Of a stretch of DNA of 64,000 bases, positions 41,301 through 54,800 are shown in pieces. The position numbers were made by a program, and so were the translations under genes. The stretch is from Prorocentrum cordatum (lineage: Eukaryota; Sar; Dinophyceae; Prorocentrales; Prorocentraceae), in NCBI GenBank assembly GCA_963575745.1, contig CAUYUJ010018627.1:89501-153500 (forward strand), in the 5' to 3' direction. How positions within the stretch are numbered: the stretch's first letter is position 1; each line of letters begins with the position of its first letter. The notes under the pieces were generated by a model that was not told where the DNA came from, made no database searches, and was given only the letters and a program-made list of their open reading frames with translations.

Positions 41301-44300
41301 TGTGTTCGGGAACCTCGATGCTGAAATCCTCGCATAACCTAGGGTTCATGTTGAAGTACAGCATGCGCGCGCGACGCCGCGCGCGCTTGGACGTTGCTGC
41401 CTTTTTTGCAGGTATTCCATCGCGGTCAATCTTGAGCCAGTTTGGGCTATCTGAGCCATCTTGGAGGCCATCTTGGGCTCTCTGAGGCCGCTCGGGGGCC
41501 TTTGGGGGGCCTCTCGGGTGCTTTGTGGAGGCCTCTTGGGGCGCTCTTGGGGCGCTCTTTGGGCCCTCTTGGGAGCCTCTTGGGAGCCCTGGAGGGCCTC
41601 TTTGGGCCATCTTGGAGGCGGTCGGTCAAAAGCAGGGGGGTATTCGATTTAGGTTCCCCCCTCGGGGGCCACGATCCTCGAGAGTGGTGGCAAGAAATGG
41701 CTTTCCCAATGGCCGAAAAAAGAGTCTCCGCGATCCCTCCCCAAAAAACTCAGGGAGTAGAGGGGGAGGTTTCCCCTCCCCGAGGGGAAGAGGGGTTGTG
41801 GAAGAAGAAAGGGACCCTCGTTAGATCACCTGTCGCCCAAAGGGCCCCAAAGGGCTGGTGAATTTTTTGACGGGGATGGGGGGGGCGCATCGGGTTGGCC
41901 GCGCATGCTCCCAATATGGAGCCAGAGTTCGCTTTGTTTTGTTTTCTGACAGTGATGATGGAGGGGTGTGAGCATGGGGTCCTCATGGTTGCTGGTTGGC
42001 TGCCGGTTGCCTGGGGGAGGGGGTGCATATTAGAGTAATTACTAATAAGTAACAATGAGAAACCCATCCCGGAAGGGGAAGAAGGGAGTTGGAAGAAACC
42101 GCTCTAAACCACCTACGCCTTGAGGGCTGGTGGGATTGACAAACCCCGTGGAATCTAAACTCAAGTTCTGCACATCCTCCCCCTAGCGCTATTATCATCC
42201 GAAGGGTGGTCTACGAAGTAATTTCATACAGAATAGGCACCGGGGAAGTGATACTGACGACCGCAGCTGTAGCGCCAGGTCCTGGAACATTGCGGGGGCG
42301 GCGAGCTCTGGGACGCGATCAAGACAGTCGGTTGCCCGGACAGCTTGGCCCGGTTCTACTTCGCGCAGGTCCACGCGACGCATGTTCGGGAAAGGGATAT
42401 TCTTCATCGTTTCCACCCGTAACCGTAACAGATCATCCATTGCCGCGCTGGGTCCTGTCGCGTCCGTTGCCTCTGTACCTGGTGCAGGTCGCCAGCTTCG
42501 AGAGTGTGCCTAATCTGGCCTCCAGTTCCCATGATGACTTCTCCAGGGTTTCGCGTTTCGCGGGGAAGATAGTTTTCAACATTGAAGCGTGTGGTGTGTC
42601 TTGGGGCTTGCTGGCTCCGTGGGCGCCGATCGACTCCGTTGCAAGTTGCGTTGCAACGTCTTTGCCTGGGGGCCTGGTGGGTAGTGTTAGGTCGGGCATG
42701 TGCCCCCACAGGCTGATTTTGGAGGAGAAGTTTAAATAGTTCAACAAAATCAGACATATTAAAAAATCGTCTCCATACAACTTGTTTGATGGTTTCGAAG
42801 AACCGAGCGCGGGCGATAATAAAGTCTACCCCACCCCATTCACCCCTTTATTAATCGCTTCGCTCATTCCGCCGGCCCTGGAGCGCTGTTTGGGGCCTCT
42901 TGGGGGTATCTTGGGGGCTTTTTGGGAACGTCTTGGGGCTCCTTGGCGGCGTATTGGGCTCCCCCTGGGGCCTCTTGGGGGACTCTTGGGGGCCAGGGGG
43001 GGTAGTCGTTGGCAGCCCCCCCCTCGGAGGCCACGATCCTCGTGAGGGGTGGCGAAAAATAGCATATCCCTGGGGATCGCCTGGGGGTCAGCCGGGGATC
43101 GGCTGGGGTACTTTTCGTCCGGGGCCCCCCAGGGGCCGCCCCGCGCGCGCGAATTAGACATATTGTTTAGTTACCTGAGATCTTAGCACGCCTCTGGCCT
43201 GTTGGGCCGGCGAAGTTTTATGATCCCCGTCCAACAAGATTTAATTGTGGAGAGGGTCGCAGAGGCCGAACTTTTAAATCCACGGGAAAGTTGCGAATTG
43301 AACTTGCCATCGTATCATGTTGACTAGCAACTTGCTCGAAAACGCTGAGCACGGCCATGGTGGTCTCACCACACCAGCTTCCGCAATCACGAGCGTGTGG
43401 CAGGGATGTGGGACTCACCAGTTCAGTTTGCCCACGTTACGAACGCGCGGCAGGGCCATGGGATTCTCATTTTCTAACCCCTCCCGAGTCAGGAACGTGT
43501 GGCAGGGTCATAGGGACCGATTGGGTTTTGATTGCGCATGCGTTTTTTCGAGCAGGCAGGGCATGGAGTTAAGCGAATTACTTGTTTAGCGCACCCCTCA
43601 CACGGTGCGTGGCCCTTCCTCCTCATCCTCCTCGTCCTCCTCTTCCTCCTCTTCTTCCACCTCCCATGCCCCCGCAGCTCCCCAGGCCCGAGTTTCCCCG
43701 AGTCTCCGGGAGTCCAAGCTTTCGAGCCTCCTCGAGACGCCGAGCCTCTTCGACCCACGGGCAGCGATAGGGGGGGATAGGCATGCCGAGCCTGCCCAGG
43801 AACGTACGGATTCACGTTCGGGCGCGCATCGCCGATGCATCGGCGATGTATCGCCGAGTCAAGGTCGATGCCCCCCCAATGCATATCCCCTCCACATCGT
43901 TGCCCCTGAGCGCGTCGCGAGCCCCAGCGATGTCGCCCGCCGAGCGCGCCGCGGCGGCGAGCGCCCCCGTCGAGGCCCTCAGGAACTTCGCGACCCCGAG
44001 CCCGCGCTCGAACGAGATTCTCGAGCGCGCGGCCAAGCATAACGAGAAGATCGTCGACGGGTTGGCCTTCATCGCGGACAAGTGCGCGATCGCCGAGGTG
44101 CGCCTGTGCCAGTCGAGTGCGCGAGGCACGGATGCAGCGAGGATGACGAGCTGTTATTTCAAGGCCGAGAGCGCCTTGTGGTCAAGCAGCGCCCAGCAAG
44201 CCATGCTCGACACTGCGTGCCAAGGCGGGCCCTGCAAGAGCATCGAGCACGGCCGCGTCCTCAACGAGAAGGACAAGAGGCGCATCGAGCTGGCCGCGGC

Positions 44301-46159
44301 GGTGTTCTACAAGAGCTGCTGCGAGAAGGGCGAGCACGCGTGCGACATCTGCGCGAACCACGGGGGGCCGCCCGAGGGCCTCTCTTGGCTCACGCCGAGC
44401 TTCAGGGCCAAGCTGGAGGAGCTCGCCGAGAAGAGAGACATGGAGCTCGGCGCCGAGAAGGTCAAGAAGCTCACGCACGGCTCCTGCACCGAACGCGTCG
44501 GCCATGCCCTCCCAAGCATCCCCGCCGAGCTCCTCCACCTCCGCGAGCTAGTGCTGCCGCTCAACAAGAAGTTCGAGCCCGTCGAGCACTGGGGCGACGG
44601 GGCCCGCCAGCAATGCCGAGCAGCTCTACGCCATGATCCCGAGCAAGGCCCGAGAGTGCGTCATGTGGCGCATCGAGACCTCCACGGTCTCGATCGAGAC
44701 CGACGGGGTCGCCGAGGCCACCGCTCAAGCGAGTACCTGGCGGCGCTGGCCCGCCAAGAAGACAGCCGACATGAGCTGCGAGCTGCAGGGGCGGAGCGGC
44801 GGAGCTGCCGAGGCAAGCGCGCCGAGCGCGACTACTCGAAGACCGCCAAGCAGCAGGAGCAAGAGACAGTGCTTCTAGAGGAGCACACCAAGCTGCATGT
44901 CGAGAAGTTTGCCATGATCCAGGCCGACTACGATAAGCTCTTCACGAACGAGCGCGATGGCGAGAGGGGCCGGGCCGACGCGAACGCCGCGCCAGAGCCC
45001 GCCTCATTCGCGCTCGCGGACGCCCGAGAGCTTGGCGCACGAGCCCCCCGAGCCAAGCGCCCGCGCTCTTTTCTGCGAGGGCGCCGTTTCGAGGCGCGCG
45101 CTCGGGCCCCCAACCTCCGAGAGAGCGCTTGAGCGCGTGCGAGTGGCGTTCCAAGCTGCGGGGCACTACCCCCCCCCCCCTCTCGCCGAGTGATCTTCGA
45201 TCAAGCATCGAGGAATCAAGCGGGCTCGAGCATACTCGAGCACCTTGGGCCCAAGAATCCTAGATCCGAGGGTCTCCTATCTTGGACTCGAAGATCTCGG
45301 GTTCGCGATCCGAGGATCGAGGATCCAGCCTCGGCGATCCTCGATCGTCACGCTGCCATCGAGCAGTCTCGATCCTCCATCCTCGGATCGAGGGTCCGAG
45401 ATCTTGGCCTCGAGCATCTGCGAGCACCTCGGACCCTAGATCCGAGGGTCGCCAAGCTTGGGCTGGAAGATCTCGGGTTCGACATCCGAGGCTGGAGGGC
45501 CGAGCACGGGCGATGGTAGATCGCCTCCGTCGCCGTCTTCGAGCCCACGCTGCCACCGAGCATGCTCGATCCTGATCGAGGATCCGAGATCTTGGTCTTG
45601 AGCATCTGCGAACGCCTCAGATCCTAGATCCGAGGATAGCTCAGCTAGACTCGAAGATATCGGCTTCGACGTCCGAGGCTCGAGGACCGAGCTCTGGGGA
45701 TAGTAGATCGCCCCTTCTCGCCGTCTTCGGGCCCGCGCTGCCACCAAGCAGGCTCGACCCTCCATCCTCGGATCGAGGGTCCGAGATCTTGGCCTCGAGC
45801 ATCTGCGAGCACCTCGGATCCTAGATCCGAGGGTCGCCAAGCTTGGACTGGAAGATCTCGGGCTCGACATCCGAGGCTCGAGGACCGAGCCTCGGCGATG
45901 GTAGATCGCCCCCCTGGTCGCTCTCGGGCCCGCGCTGCCGCCGAGCAGGCTCGATCCTCCATCCTTGGATCGAGGATCCGAGATCTTGGTCTTGAGCATC
46001 TGCGAGCACTTCGAATCCTAGATCCGAGGATCGCCGAGCTTGGGCCCCAGGGCCCCGGGTCCTCGATCCGAGGGCCGAGGGTTGAGCCTCGACGCCTGGC
46101 GGTCACGCGCGCGCAGAAACGCGCGCGCACGCGCGCGCGCTCGCGCACTCGCACACTCG

Positions 46160-46190
<31 letters not shown>

Positions 46191-49100
46191 GCACTCACAC
46201 ACGCACACTAACACACTCACACACGATAACACAAACACAATCAACAGCAGCAACGACAGCAACAGCAAACAACAACACAGCGGCAACAGCCGGGCACAAC
46301 AGCACCACGCCAAGCAACACTATAACACAACAGTTGCGCAGGCAACAAGAGCAACACGACAAACAACAAAGAGCAGCCGAAACAAGACTAACAAGTTCAG
46401 CAACCAGACCAACAACACGAACAAGCAACAACCGTGGCCAATGTAGGCTCAAGCACACCAAGCCAGCTGAGGACGCAGCACTCCGTGGCCGAGTCGGACA
46501 GCGACGATCGTCGGCCTGTCGCCGAGCGGTCGGACAACGAGAGCGTCGGCGGGCGGGCGAAGAGCGACGAGTGGACGAGGGAGACGGAACCCACCGCGCT
46601 GGGGGAGGACGCCAGCAAACCCGGGGACAAGAGCCCCGAGGACAAGAAGCTCAACGACAAGAAGGTCGAGCTCGAGGCCACGCCGGCCGACGTGAAGGCC
46701 AAGCTGGAGGACAAGAAGAGCCCCCCAAAGCTCGAGAACAAGAAGCTCGAGGTCAAGCTCGGCCCCGAGGAGAAGCGCAGGCGCCTCTGCAAGCCCGCGA
46801 CGACGAGGCAGCGCGATGCCTCGCAGGCCTCGGCCCCGAGTCTTGAGTCAGCCCTGAGGCGCCTCGCGAGCCGCTGGGAGCTCTGAGCGAGGTGCTTTCG
46901 GGTAGAGCGAGGGCGAGGCGATGGGAACTCCCAGCGAGGTGACCCCTAGCCTCGAGGGCGCCAGCCAAAAAAAATCGAGACAGGTGCCAGAGGGACAAAG
47001 CCAACGGCACAACTAACACAATCACGCGCAAGTAGCACAACACGCGCAGACTACAGCAGCGGTCACACACACACACACAACAGCAACAGCAATCAGCAGA
47101 ACAACCGCGCACCACCAACAAGAGCAGAACCAACGGCAAGCACAACAGCAACACCAGCAACCGACGCAACAGCAAGCCACACCAGCAACGAAGCAAGCAA
47201 GAACAACGAGCGAACACCAAGGGGCACCAACGACAAGCTAACCGCCTTCCGCAGCCTCGCTGGCTCGAGGTTTTTCTGTTTCGAGCTACTGCAGCCTTGC
47301 AGCGAGACTCCGATGTCCGCGCCGACGAAGCAGACGAGCTTGCCGAGCCTCTGGGACCTGCAGACCTCGCCGCCCGTGGCCCCGAGCTCGCGCGAGAAAC
47401 TGAGCGCCCTGCCCCGCGAGGCGGCCGGCTCTGCTGCGAGCTTCCACAAGCAACTCGAGGCCACGAGGCTCGAGGCTGAGACGGTCGAGCATGATTTTTC
47501 TTCCTCATCTATCTTCAGCTGTTCTTTTTTGTTTTTTCTCATCTTTGCTCATCTTCCTTCTCGCCATCGCCCATCCGCGCCCCCCCCCTTTCCCAGGGGC
47601 CGAACTGGTTGTTTTTTCTTAAATGAGAAATCCGCCGCCGGGCCCCAGCGCGGGCCCACCGCATGCGAGGTTGAAAACGATTGAAGAGAATCTGGCTTTA
47701 CAAATTGAAAAACCATCAGGCCCCGAAACCAAAAAATGGAATTCGATCCTGGGGCCATCCTTTTCTCTCTTCCGTCTCCGGCCATTAGCATTATTTCCTG
47801 CTTGGGGTCCTACTAGTATATTAGAATCAGCCCGCGTGGTAAGGATGAGCAATCTTGTCATGCCACTTCGGCCCATCTCTGGGCCTTGCAGGGGCCTTGC
47901 ATCTTTGCCGCGCATCCCCGCAACGCGTGTCGATTGCAATGCTACGAGCACCCCCCCCCCCCCCCCACCCCCCACACACACACGCACACGCACACACACG
48001 CAGGGGCGACTCGCGGCCGCGGCCGCGCGCCGAGAGCTTGCGAGCGCCGAGGGCCAGGCCCTCGCCCCGCGCGGCTTCGGCCGGGGCGCGAAGAGAGGCT
48101 TCGGCAAGGGCGGCAGACCCCACGGCGCGCAAGGGAACGCACGAACCCCGAGCTGCGCACGCGCTGCGACGAGACCCAACGGCGCAGAACAAGCTCCAGA
48201 TCCCCCCCGGCTGGAGCAGGCACGCGGACGAGCACGAAGTGAAGAAGTTCGCCGCCCTGCCGCCTCGAGCGAGAGCCGAGCTGCATCGCGAGTGGCACGG
48301 TGGCCGCGAGACGGTTGCCCGATGGCAAGGCCTTCGATGTGCCCTCGAGAAGAAAGTTGCCACGGCGAGGCTCGGCACGAACGGTCTCCGAGGCTGCGGG
48401 CGCGCCCGAGCGAACCAGCACAGGCGCGACGGGAGCCGAGGCGCCGGGCTGCCCCGCGAGATCCCAGGTCAAGTCACAGCCAAGCGCCCGCTCGAGGGCA
48501 TCATGCACCGCCTCGACTGCTGCTCCAAGCGGGAGCGCGAGCACGGCCACGAGGTCAGGCAGAAAAGCCGTATGACGCGGCTGCGCTACGAGCTGGCCTT
48601 CGAGCAGGACAAGCAGCTCCACCTGCAGAAGGTTGGCCACGCAAGCTACATCGTCGAGATCCTCAAGAGGGTGACCAAGCGCCTGAGTACCTTCCAGATT
48701 AACCAGACGACCAAGAAGGACATGCAGCGGGTGGACGAGTTCGTCCTCTCGAGGATATACGCGAGCGGGCGCAAGGGCCAGCGCCTCTCCGGCCAGAGGA
48801 AGCAGGCCCTCAGCAAGGACAAGGCCAAGCTCACCTGGGCCACGGCGAACAGGTAGTACTAGTAGTGTTAGTAGTAGTTGGTCGTAGTAGTGGTAGTACT
48901 AGCTAAAACTACTAGTAATAGTAGTTGTGGGAGCAAGTTACCGGTACTCATTACGAGTACTACCACTAGCTACTCTTACTCCTGTTCCGAGTAACTGGAC
49001 GAGTCGCTGCAGATCGAGCGCGCCCTGCGCGAGATCCGAGGCGAGGGCCGCCAAAGGCACGATGTGCGCCCGCGGCAATGAGTGGATCGACAAGCTCAAG

Positions 49101-49257
49101 GAGGCCACCTACTACTCTTAGTACTTGTACGAGTACTGCTACTACTAACTACTTCTACTACTACTACAGGTAATACTACCACTACTACTACTACTGCCAG
49201 GTACGGCTTCCAGGTACTACTACCAGTAACTATTTTGATTCGTAGTAGTAGTCGTAA

Positions 49258-49299
<42 letters not shown>

Positions 49300-51809
49300 C
49301 ACTACCACTTCTACGAACGAGTAGCTGCCACCATTACTGGAGACGAGGGGCGGCTCCGAACACCTCAGCTTACTCGCCGGGGGCCCCGAGACCTTCGCCC
49401 AGCACAGGGCCAGCACGAGGGTGGTCGTCGTCCACCCTACCGCGCTCTGGCTAAAACCCCAGGGCGAGGAGCAAACGTGCGTCCGCGAGACCGAGGTCTC
49501 GGCGCAAGGGAAATGGGTACGGAAGGAAATGGTACAGTACCCAAAAGCAGTTCCTGTTCATTTTGAACAGGATTCGCCGTCGGTGTCGCCGCGGCCTGCG
49601 TCCATTCGAGACAGAAGGCCGCCTGCTCAACAGCGGCCGTTGTTTGTTCGGGGCAACAACTGTCGCGGGGCATTGTGCCTATTCTTTCCGCGCCCATTTC
49701 GGGCGCCCAAGAGACGCGCGGAGCGGGCGCCAAGAAACGCATCGAGAATCTCTGCAAGATGCACCGCGAGCCGCACAAACGACCAGGATAAGGCAGCCTT
49801 CGAGACGGAGAAGGCCAATTACTTGGCAGAGCATCCCGACCACTAGGCGTGGAGAAGGCCTGCTCGAGCGCAGAAGAGAAGTACAGGATCACCTTCATCA
49901 TCATCTCCGCGGACGAGAACTGGTTCGACCCGAGCAGGGGGCCGAAGTCCGCCAAGAAGCGCAGCGTGCTCCTTGTCCCCTGCGCAAGACTCTGCCGAGT
50001 CAGCGACGTGAGTCTCGAGGAGGGCACCAGGCGGCGCGACGTCACCTACGAGCGGAGCGATGGCCAGGTGGAGCGCTTCCGCGCAGGCGAGCCCGTAGGA
50101 GCATTGCTCAAGGGCTGGCGCAACGCTCTGCTCGAGTTCTCCGAGGCGGACCGCGCGAGGGTCTTCGGGGCCATCGACGCGCGGGGGCAGCCGAGAGACT
50201 GGGCGGACGAGCCGGCGGCAAGCTGGACAATCGACGTCATCGAGCAGGAGCACGGCCAGAGCCTCGTTCGAAGACTGCCTCTCGAGCCAGTGGACCGAGG
50301 CAGCGACGCTGCGAGCGCGGCTCAAGAATGTCATCTTCGCGCCCATGGCCCCCGACGCCACGAGCTTCTTGCAAGAAACCGACGCCCGCGCGAGCGCGGC
50401 CATCTCAAGGCCAAGATACGACAGGTCAAGGCCCAGATGCACTTGGCCATAGAGCAAGACTGGATCCAAACGGCCAAGGCCGAGCCCCAGAAGCAGTACA
50501 AGTCCCCGACACAATGGGGGCCTTACGAGCGCGTCTACTGCGTCTCCGAGGCCCACACCCGATTCCGCGAGCAGAACAAGGACGCGGTGCCGCCCCAAGG
50601 GCTGCAAGCCAGCCGTATGCTCGCGGTCCGGCCGACAGGGCAAGGCGAGCTCAAGGTCGCCACGGGCGTGGGGCCGTGGAGCTACCCCATCGAGCCCGGC
50701 CGCGGCATCGAGAACAGCCCGGCGAAAGAGCGCCCCGTGGGCATCCAGAGCTGGCCCGAGGGCGCGCTGCCCGTGCCAGAGTGGAGCGCCCTCGACGGCA
50801 ACTGCTTCCACAAAGACGACTTGCCGAGGGGCTACGAGCAGGGCGAGATACCCTGCCTCCTGGAGTTCCGAGAGCTGGTCCTCGAGCTCACCGACGAGCA
50901 GAAGGGCGTGCTCAAACCGCCACAGGAGCGGATCAAGGAGATCAATTTCCCGCGCGCCCTCGAGATCCGGATCAAGTTGAGACGGACAAGTCGTCGCAAG
51001 AACAGGTGGGTTGTGTGCAAAGTCAGAGCCTTATTTTAGTCATCAACCTCGCCCTTTTCTTGGCGTGAGCAACTGGAGAACTACCTTTCTCTCCGCTTCT
51101 GCTCCTCGGTGCGCCGCTCACGCTCCCCTCCGGCTCTTATCCTTCACCCCGCTCTCTATCTTTAGCCGCTCCCTGCTCCAATTGTCCGTCGTTCGCTCGG
51201 CTCCGCAGGTGGCCCCCGATGCTTTGGCATCGGACCTCCCCTCCTCTCTTCTTCGCCCCCACCCCCCTGCGCGACTGTCCAGATCGTTCCACCCCCCGCT
51301 AAAAATTCGCGAGAGCCCGGGCCCCCCGCGACGAATTCGCGAGAGTCCCGCGAAAGATTCGCGGGAATCCTTCGCGCCGTGCACTATCTTCCGAGGCGCC
51401 CCCCCGGGCTACCTCGCCGCCGTGGAACCCCCTTGGGCGATGCGCGAGGGCCGTTCCCGCGCGAGACCACCCCGGGCGACTCGCGCAGGAACTGAGTGGC
51501 GGAGACCCCCCCGGGCGATTCCACCGCTCGGACCGACCCCGCCAGGGCGAGTCGGCCCGCCCTGGAACCCCCCCAGGCGATCCATGACCCCCGCGCCCTC
51601 CCAGGCGAGCGGGGGCGCCTACGGGAAAAACCCGCGCCTAAGCTCCCCCTTTTCAGGGAACCTTGGCGGGGGCGATCCGCGCTGGGGCGGCACTCGAACC
51701 CTCCCGGGCGATCGACCGCGGCAGATTCTTCCCGCGCAGAAAAAATACAAACAACCCCAAACCCCCCCCCAAAAAAAAACAAATAAAAACAACAGCAAAA
51801 AAACGAAAG

Positions 51810-51849
<40 letters not shown>

Positions 51850-54800
51850 CAACAAAAAACACCGGACGGAACATAGAACATACAATTATTCATTGCGTGG
51901 AGCTCCCCATATGCGCATCTACTCGCATGGACCTGTCCGCCGTGAATGTCTAGGCGCAAGAGCTTTCGAATATTAACGGGCTTCAGTTGTGACGGTCTGG
52001 ACATCAATCTAACTGCGAATGAATTGGAGTGTGAATGAGCCTCAGTAGTACGAGCGCGTCTCTGTGCATGAGCCTGGGGCCTCTTGGGGCCTCCTGAAAC
52101 CTACTGGGGATTCCTGGGGTCTCCAGGAGCCTCTTGGGACCTCCTGGGACATCCTAGGAAGGTTTCGTGCCCCAGGAGAGGCGCAATCTATAGAAACAGA
52201 CGTACATAAAACATTGCGGATTAGAGCCACAAGAGAAGGGCAATCTATAGGAACACGCGTAAAACACCAAGGATTCGTGCCCCAGGAGTGGCCCAGAATA
52301 TAGGAACATGAGTAAAACATTTAGGATTGTGTACACAGGAGAAGGACCATGTATAGAAACATACGTAGAATATCAAAGAATCGTGCTCCAGGTAAGGCCC
52401 AATCGATAGGAGCATACGTAAAACACATGGGATTGGAACCACTCCTGTTGCCTTCTGAGGCCTCCTGCTCCTGGGGCCTCTCGGGGCCTCCTGTTGCCTT
52501 CCGAGGCCTCCTGGCGCTTCCTGTTGCCTCCTGTGGTTTCCTGGGGCCTTCTGGAGCTTTCTGGGGCCTCCTGGAGCCTCTTGAGACATCCTGTGGCCTC
52601 TTGAGTTTTTCTGTGGCCTCCTGATGCCTCCTGGGACCTCATGTGGTCTCCTGGGGCCTCCTGGAGCCTGTTGGAGCCTCCTGTGGCATCCTGAGAAGAA
52701 TCCGCGCCCACGAGCCTGGCCACCAACACAAGCAAACCGATCGAGACATCCTCAAAATCTGGCCCACCTGGGGGGTGAAAATGAACGCCTCGCTCGAGAC
52801 ATCCTCCAAATCTGCTCCGAAAGCGAAGGCTGTTGAGCCCAGAAACAAGCAAACCGCCTGAGACATCCCTACACAATGGCCGCGAACGAGCCCGTGCAAC
52901 CACCCCTGGCGGCTCCCCTTAAGGCCACGAACCTGGCCACGAAAACAAGCAAACCGATCGAGACATCCTCAAGATCTGGCCCACCTGGGGGTGAAAATGA
53001 GCGCCTCGCTCGAGACATCCTCCAAATCTGCTCCGACAGCGAATGATGTTGGGCCCAGAAACAAGCAAACCGCCTGAGACATCCCCACAAAATGGCCGCG
53101 AACGAGCCCGTGCAAACACCCCTGGCGGCTCCCCTTAGGGCCACGAGCCTGGCCACCAAAATTAGTCACTGCGTGGAGCTCCCCATATGTGCATCTACTC
53201 GCATGGACCTGTCCGCCGTGAATGTCTAGGCGCAAGGGCTTTCGAATATTAACTGGCTTCAGTTGTGACGGTCTGGGCATCAATCTAACTGCGAATGAAT
53301 TGGCGTGTGAATGAGCCTCAGTAGTACGAGCGCGTCCCTGTGCATGAGCCTGGGGCCTCTTGGGGCCTCCTGAAACCTACTGGGGATTCCTGGGGTCTCC
53401 AGGAGCCTCTTGGGACCTCCTGGGACCTCCTAGGAAGGTTTCGTGCCCCAGGAGAGGCGCAATCTACAGCAACATACGTACGTAAAACATTGCGGATTAG
53501 AGCCACAGGAGACGGGCAATCTATAGGAACACGCGTAAAACACCAAGGACTCGTGCCCCAGGAGAGGCCCAATACATAGGAACATTAATAAAACATTTAG
53601 GATTGTGTACACAGGAGAAGGACCATCTATAGAAACATACGTAGACCATCAAAGAATCGTGCTCCAGGTAAGGCCCAATCGATAGGAGCATACGTAAAAC
53701 ACATGGGATTGGAGCCACTCCTGTTGCCTTCTGAGGCCTCCTGCTCCTGGGGCCTCTCGGGGCCTCCTGTTGCCTTCCGAGGCCTCCTGGCGTTTCCTGT
53801 TGCCTCCTGGGGCCTCCTGTGGTTTCCTGAGGCCTTCTGGAGCTTCCTGGGGCCTCCTGGAGCCTCTCGGGACATCCTGTGGCCTCTTGAGTCTTTATGT
53901 GGCCTCCTGATGCCTCCTGGGACCTCATGTGGTCTCCTGGAGCCTCCTGGAGCCTGTTGGAGCATCCTGTGGCATCCTGAGAAGAATCTGCGCCCACGAG
54001 CCTGGCCACCAAAACAAGCAAACCGATCGAGGCATCCTCAAGATCTGGCCCACCTGGGGGGTGAAAATGAGCGCCCCGCTCGAGACATCCTCCAAATCTG
54101 CTCCGAAAGCGAAGGATGTTGGGCCCAGAAACAAGCAAACCGCCTGAGACATCCCCACAACATGGCCGCGAACGAGCCCGTGGCGGCGCGAACGAGCCCG
54201 TGCAACCACCCCTGGCGGCTCCCCTTAGGGGTGCTGAAATGAGCGCCTCGCTCGAGACATCCTCCAAATCTGCTCCGAAAGCGAAGGATGTTGGGCACAG
54301 AAACAGGCAAACCGCCTGAGACATCCCCACAAAATGGCCGCGAACGAGCCCGTGCAACCACCCCTGGCGGCTCCCCTTAGGGGTGCTGAAATGAGCGCCT
54401 CGCTCGAGACATCCTCCAAATCTGCTCCGAAAGCGAAGGATGTTGGGCCCAGAAACAGGCAAACCGCCTGAGACATCCCCACAAAATGGCCGCGAACGAG
54501 CCCGTGCAACCACCCCTGGCGGCTCCCCTTAGGGGTGCTGAAACCAGCGCCCCGCCTGAGACATCCTCACAATCTGCTCTCCAAGCGAAGGATGTTGGGC
54601 CCAGAAACAGGCAAACCGCCTGAGACATCCCCACAAAATGGCCGCGAACGAGCCCGTGCAACCACCCCTGGCGGCTCCCCTTAGGGGTGCTGAGTATGAG
54701 TAAGTCTGTGTATGAGTAAGTCTGTGTATGAGTAAGTCTGGGTATGAGTAGGTCTGTGTATGAGAAAGTCTGTGTATGTGTACGTCTGGGTATGAGTAAG

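Larger units (their letters stand above)
39178..42278 (+). other. Kinase intron 5 contents
   Basis: Holds dispersed repeat P copy 2 (39440-39640), the TGTAGGAA hairpins (40180-40312) and a 12-bp array (41440-41640). The remaining sequence is unique; no extra exon supported. Confidence 0.6.

Noticed and set aside
41431-41450. Second spliced-leader-like string (CTTGAGCCAGTTTGGGCTA)
   Set aside because: Shares only the two ends of the leader and has an altered, length-shifted middle; may be chance at the edge of a 12-bp array.
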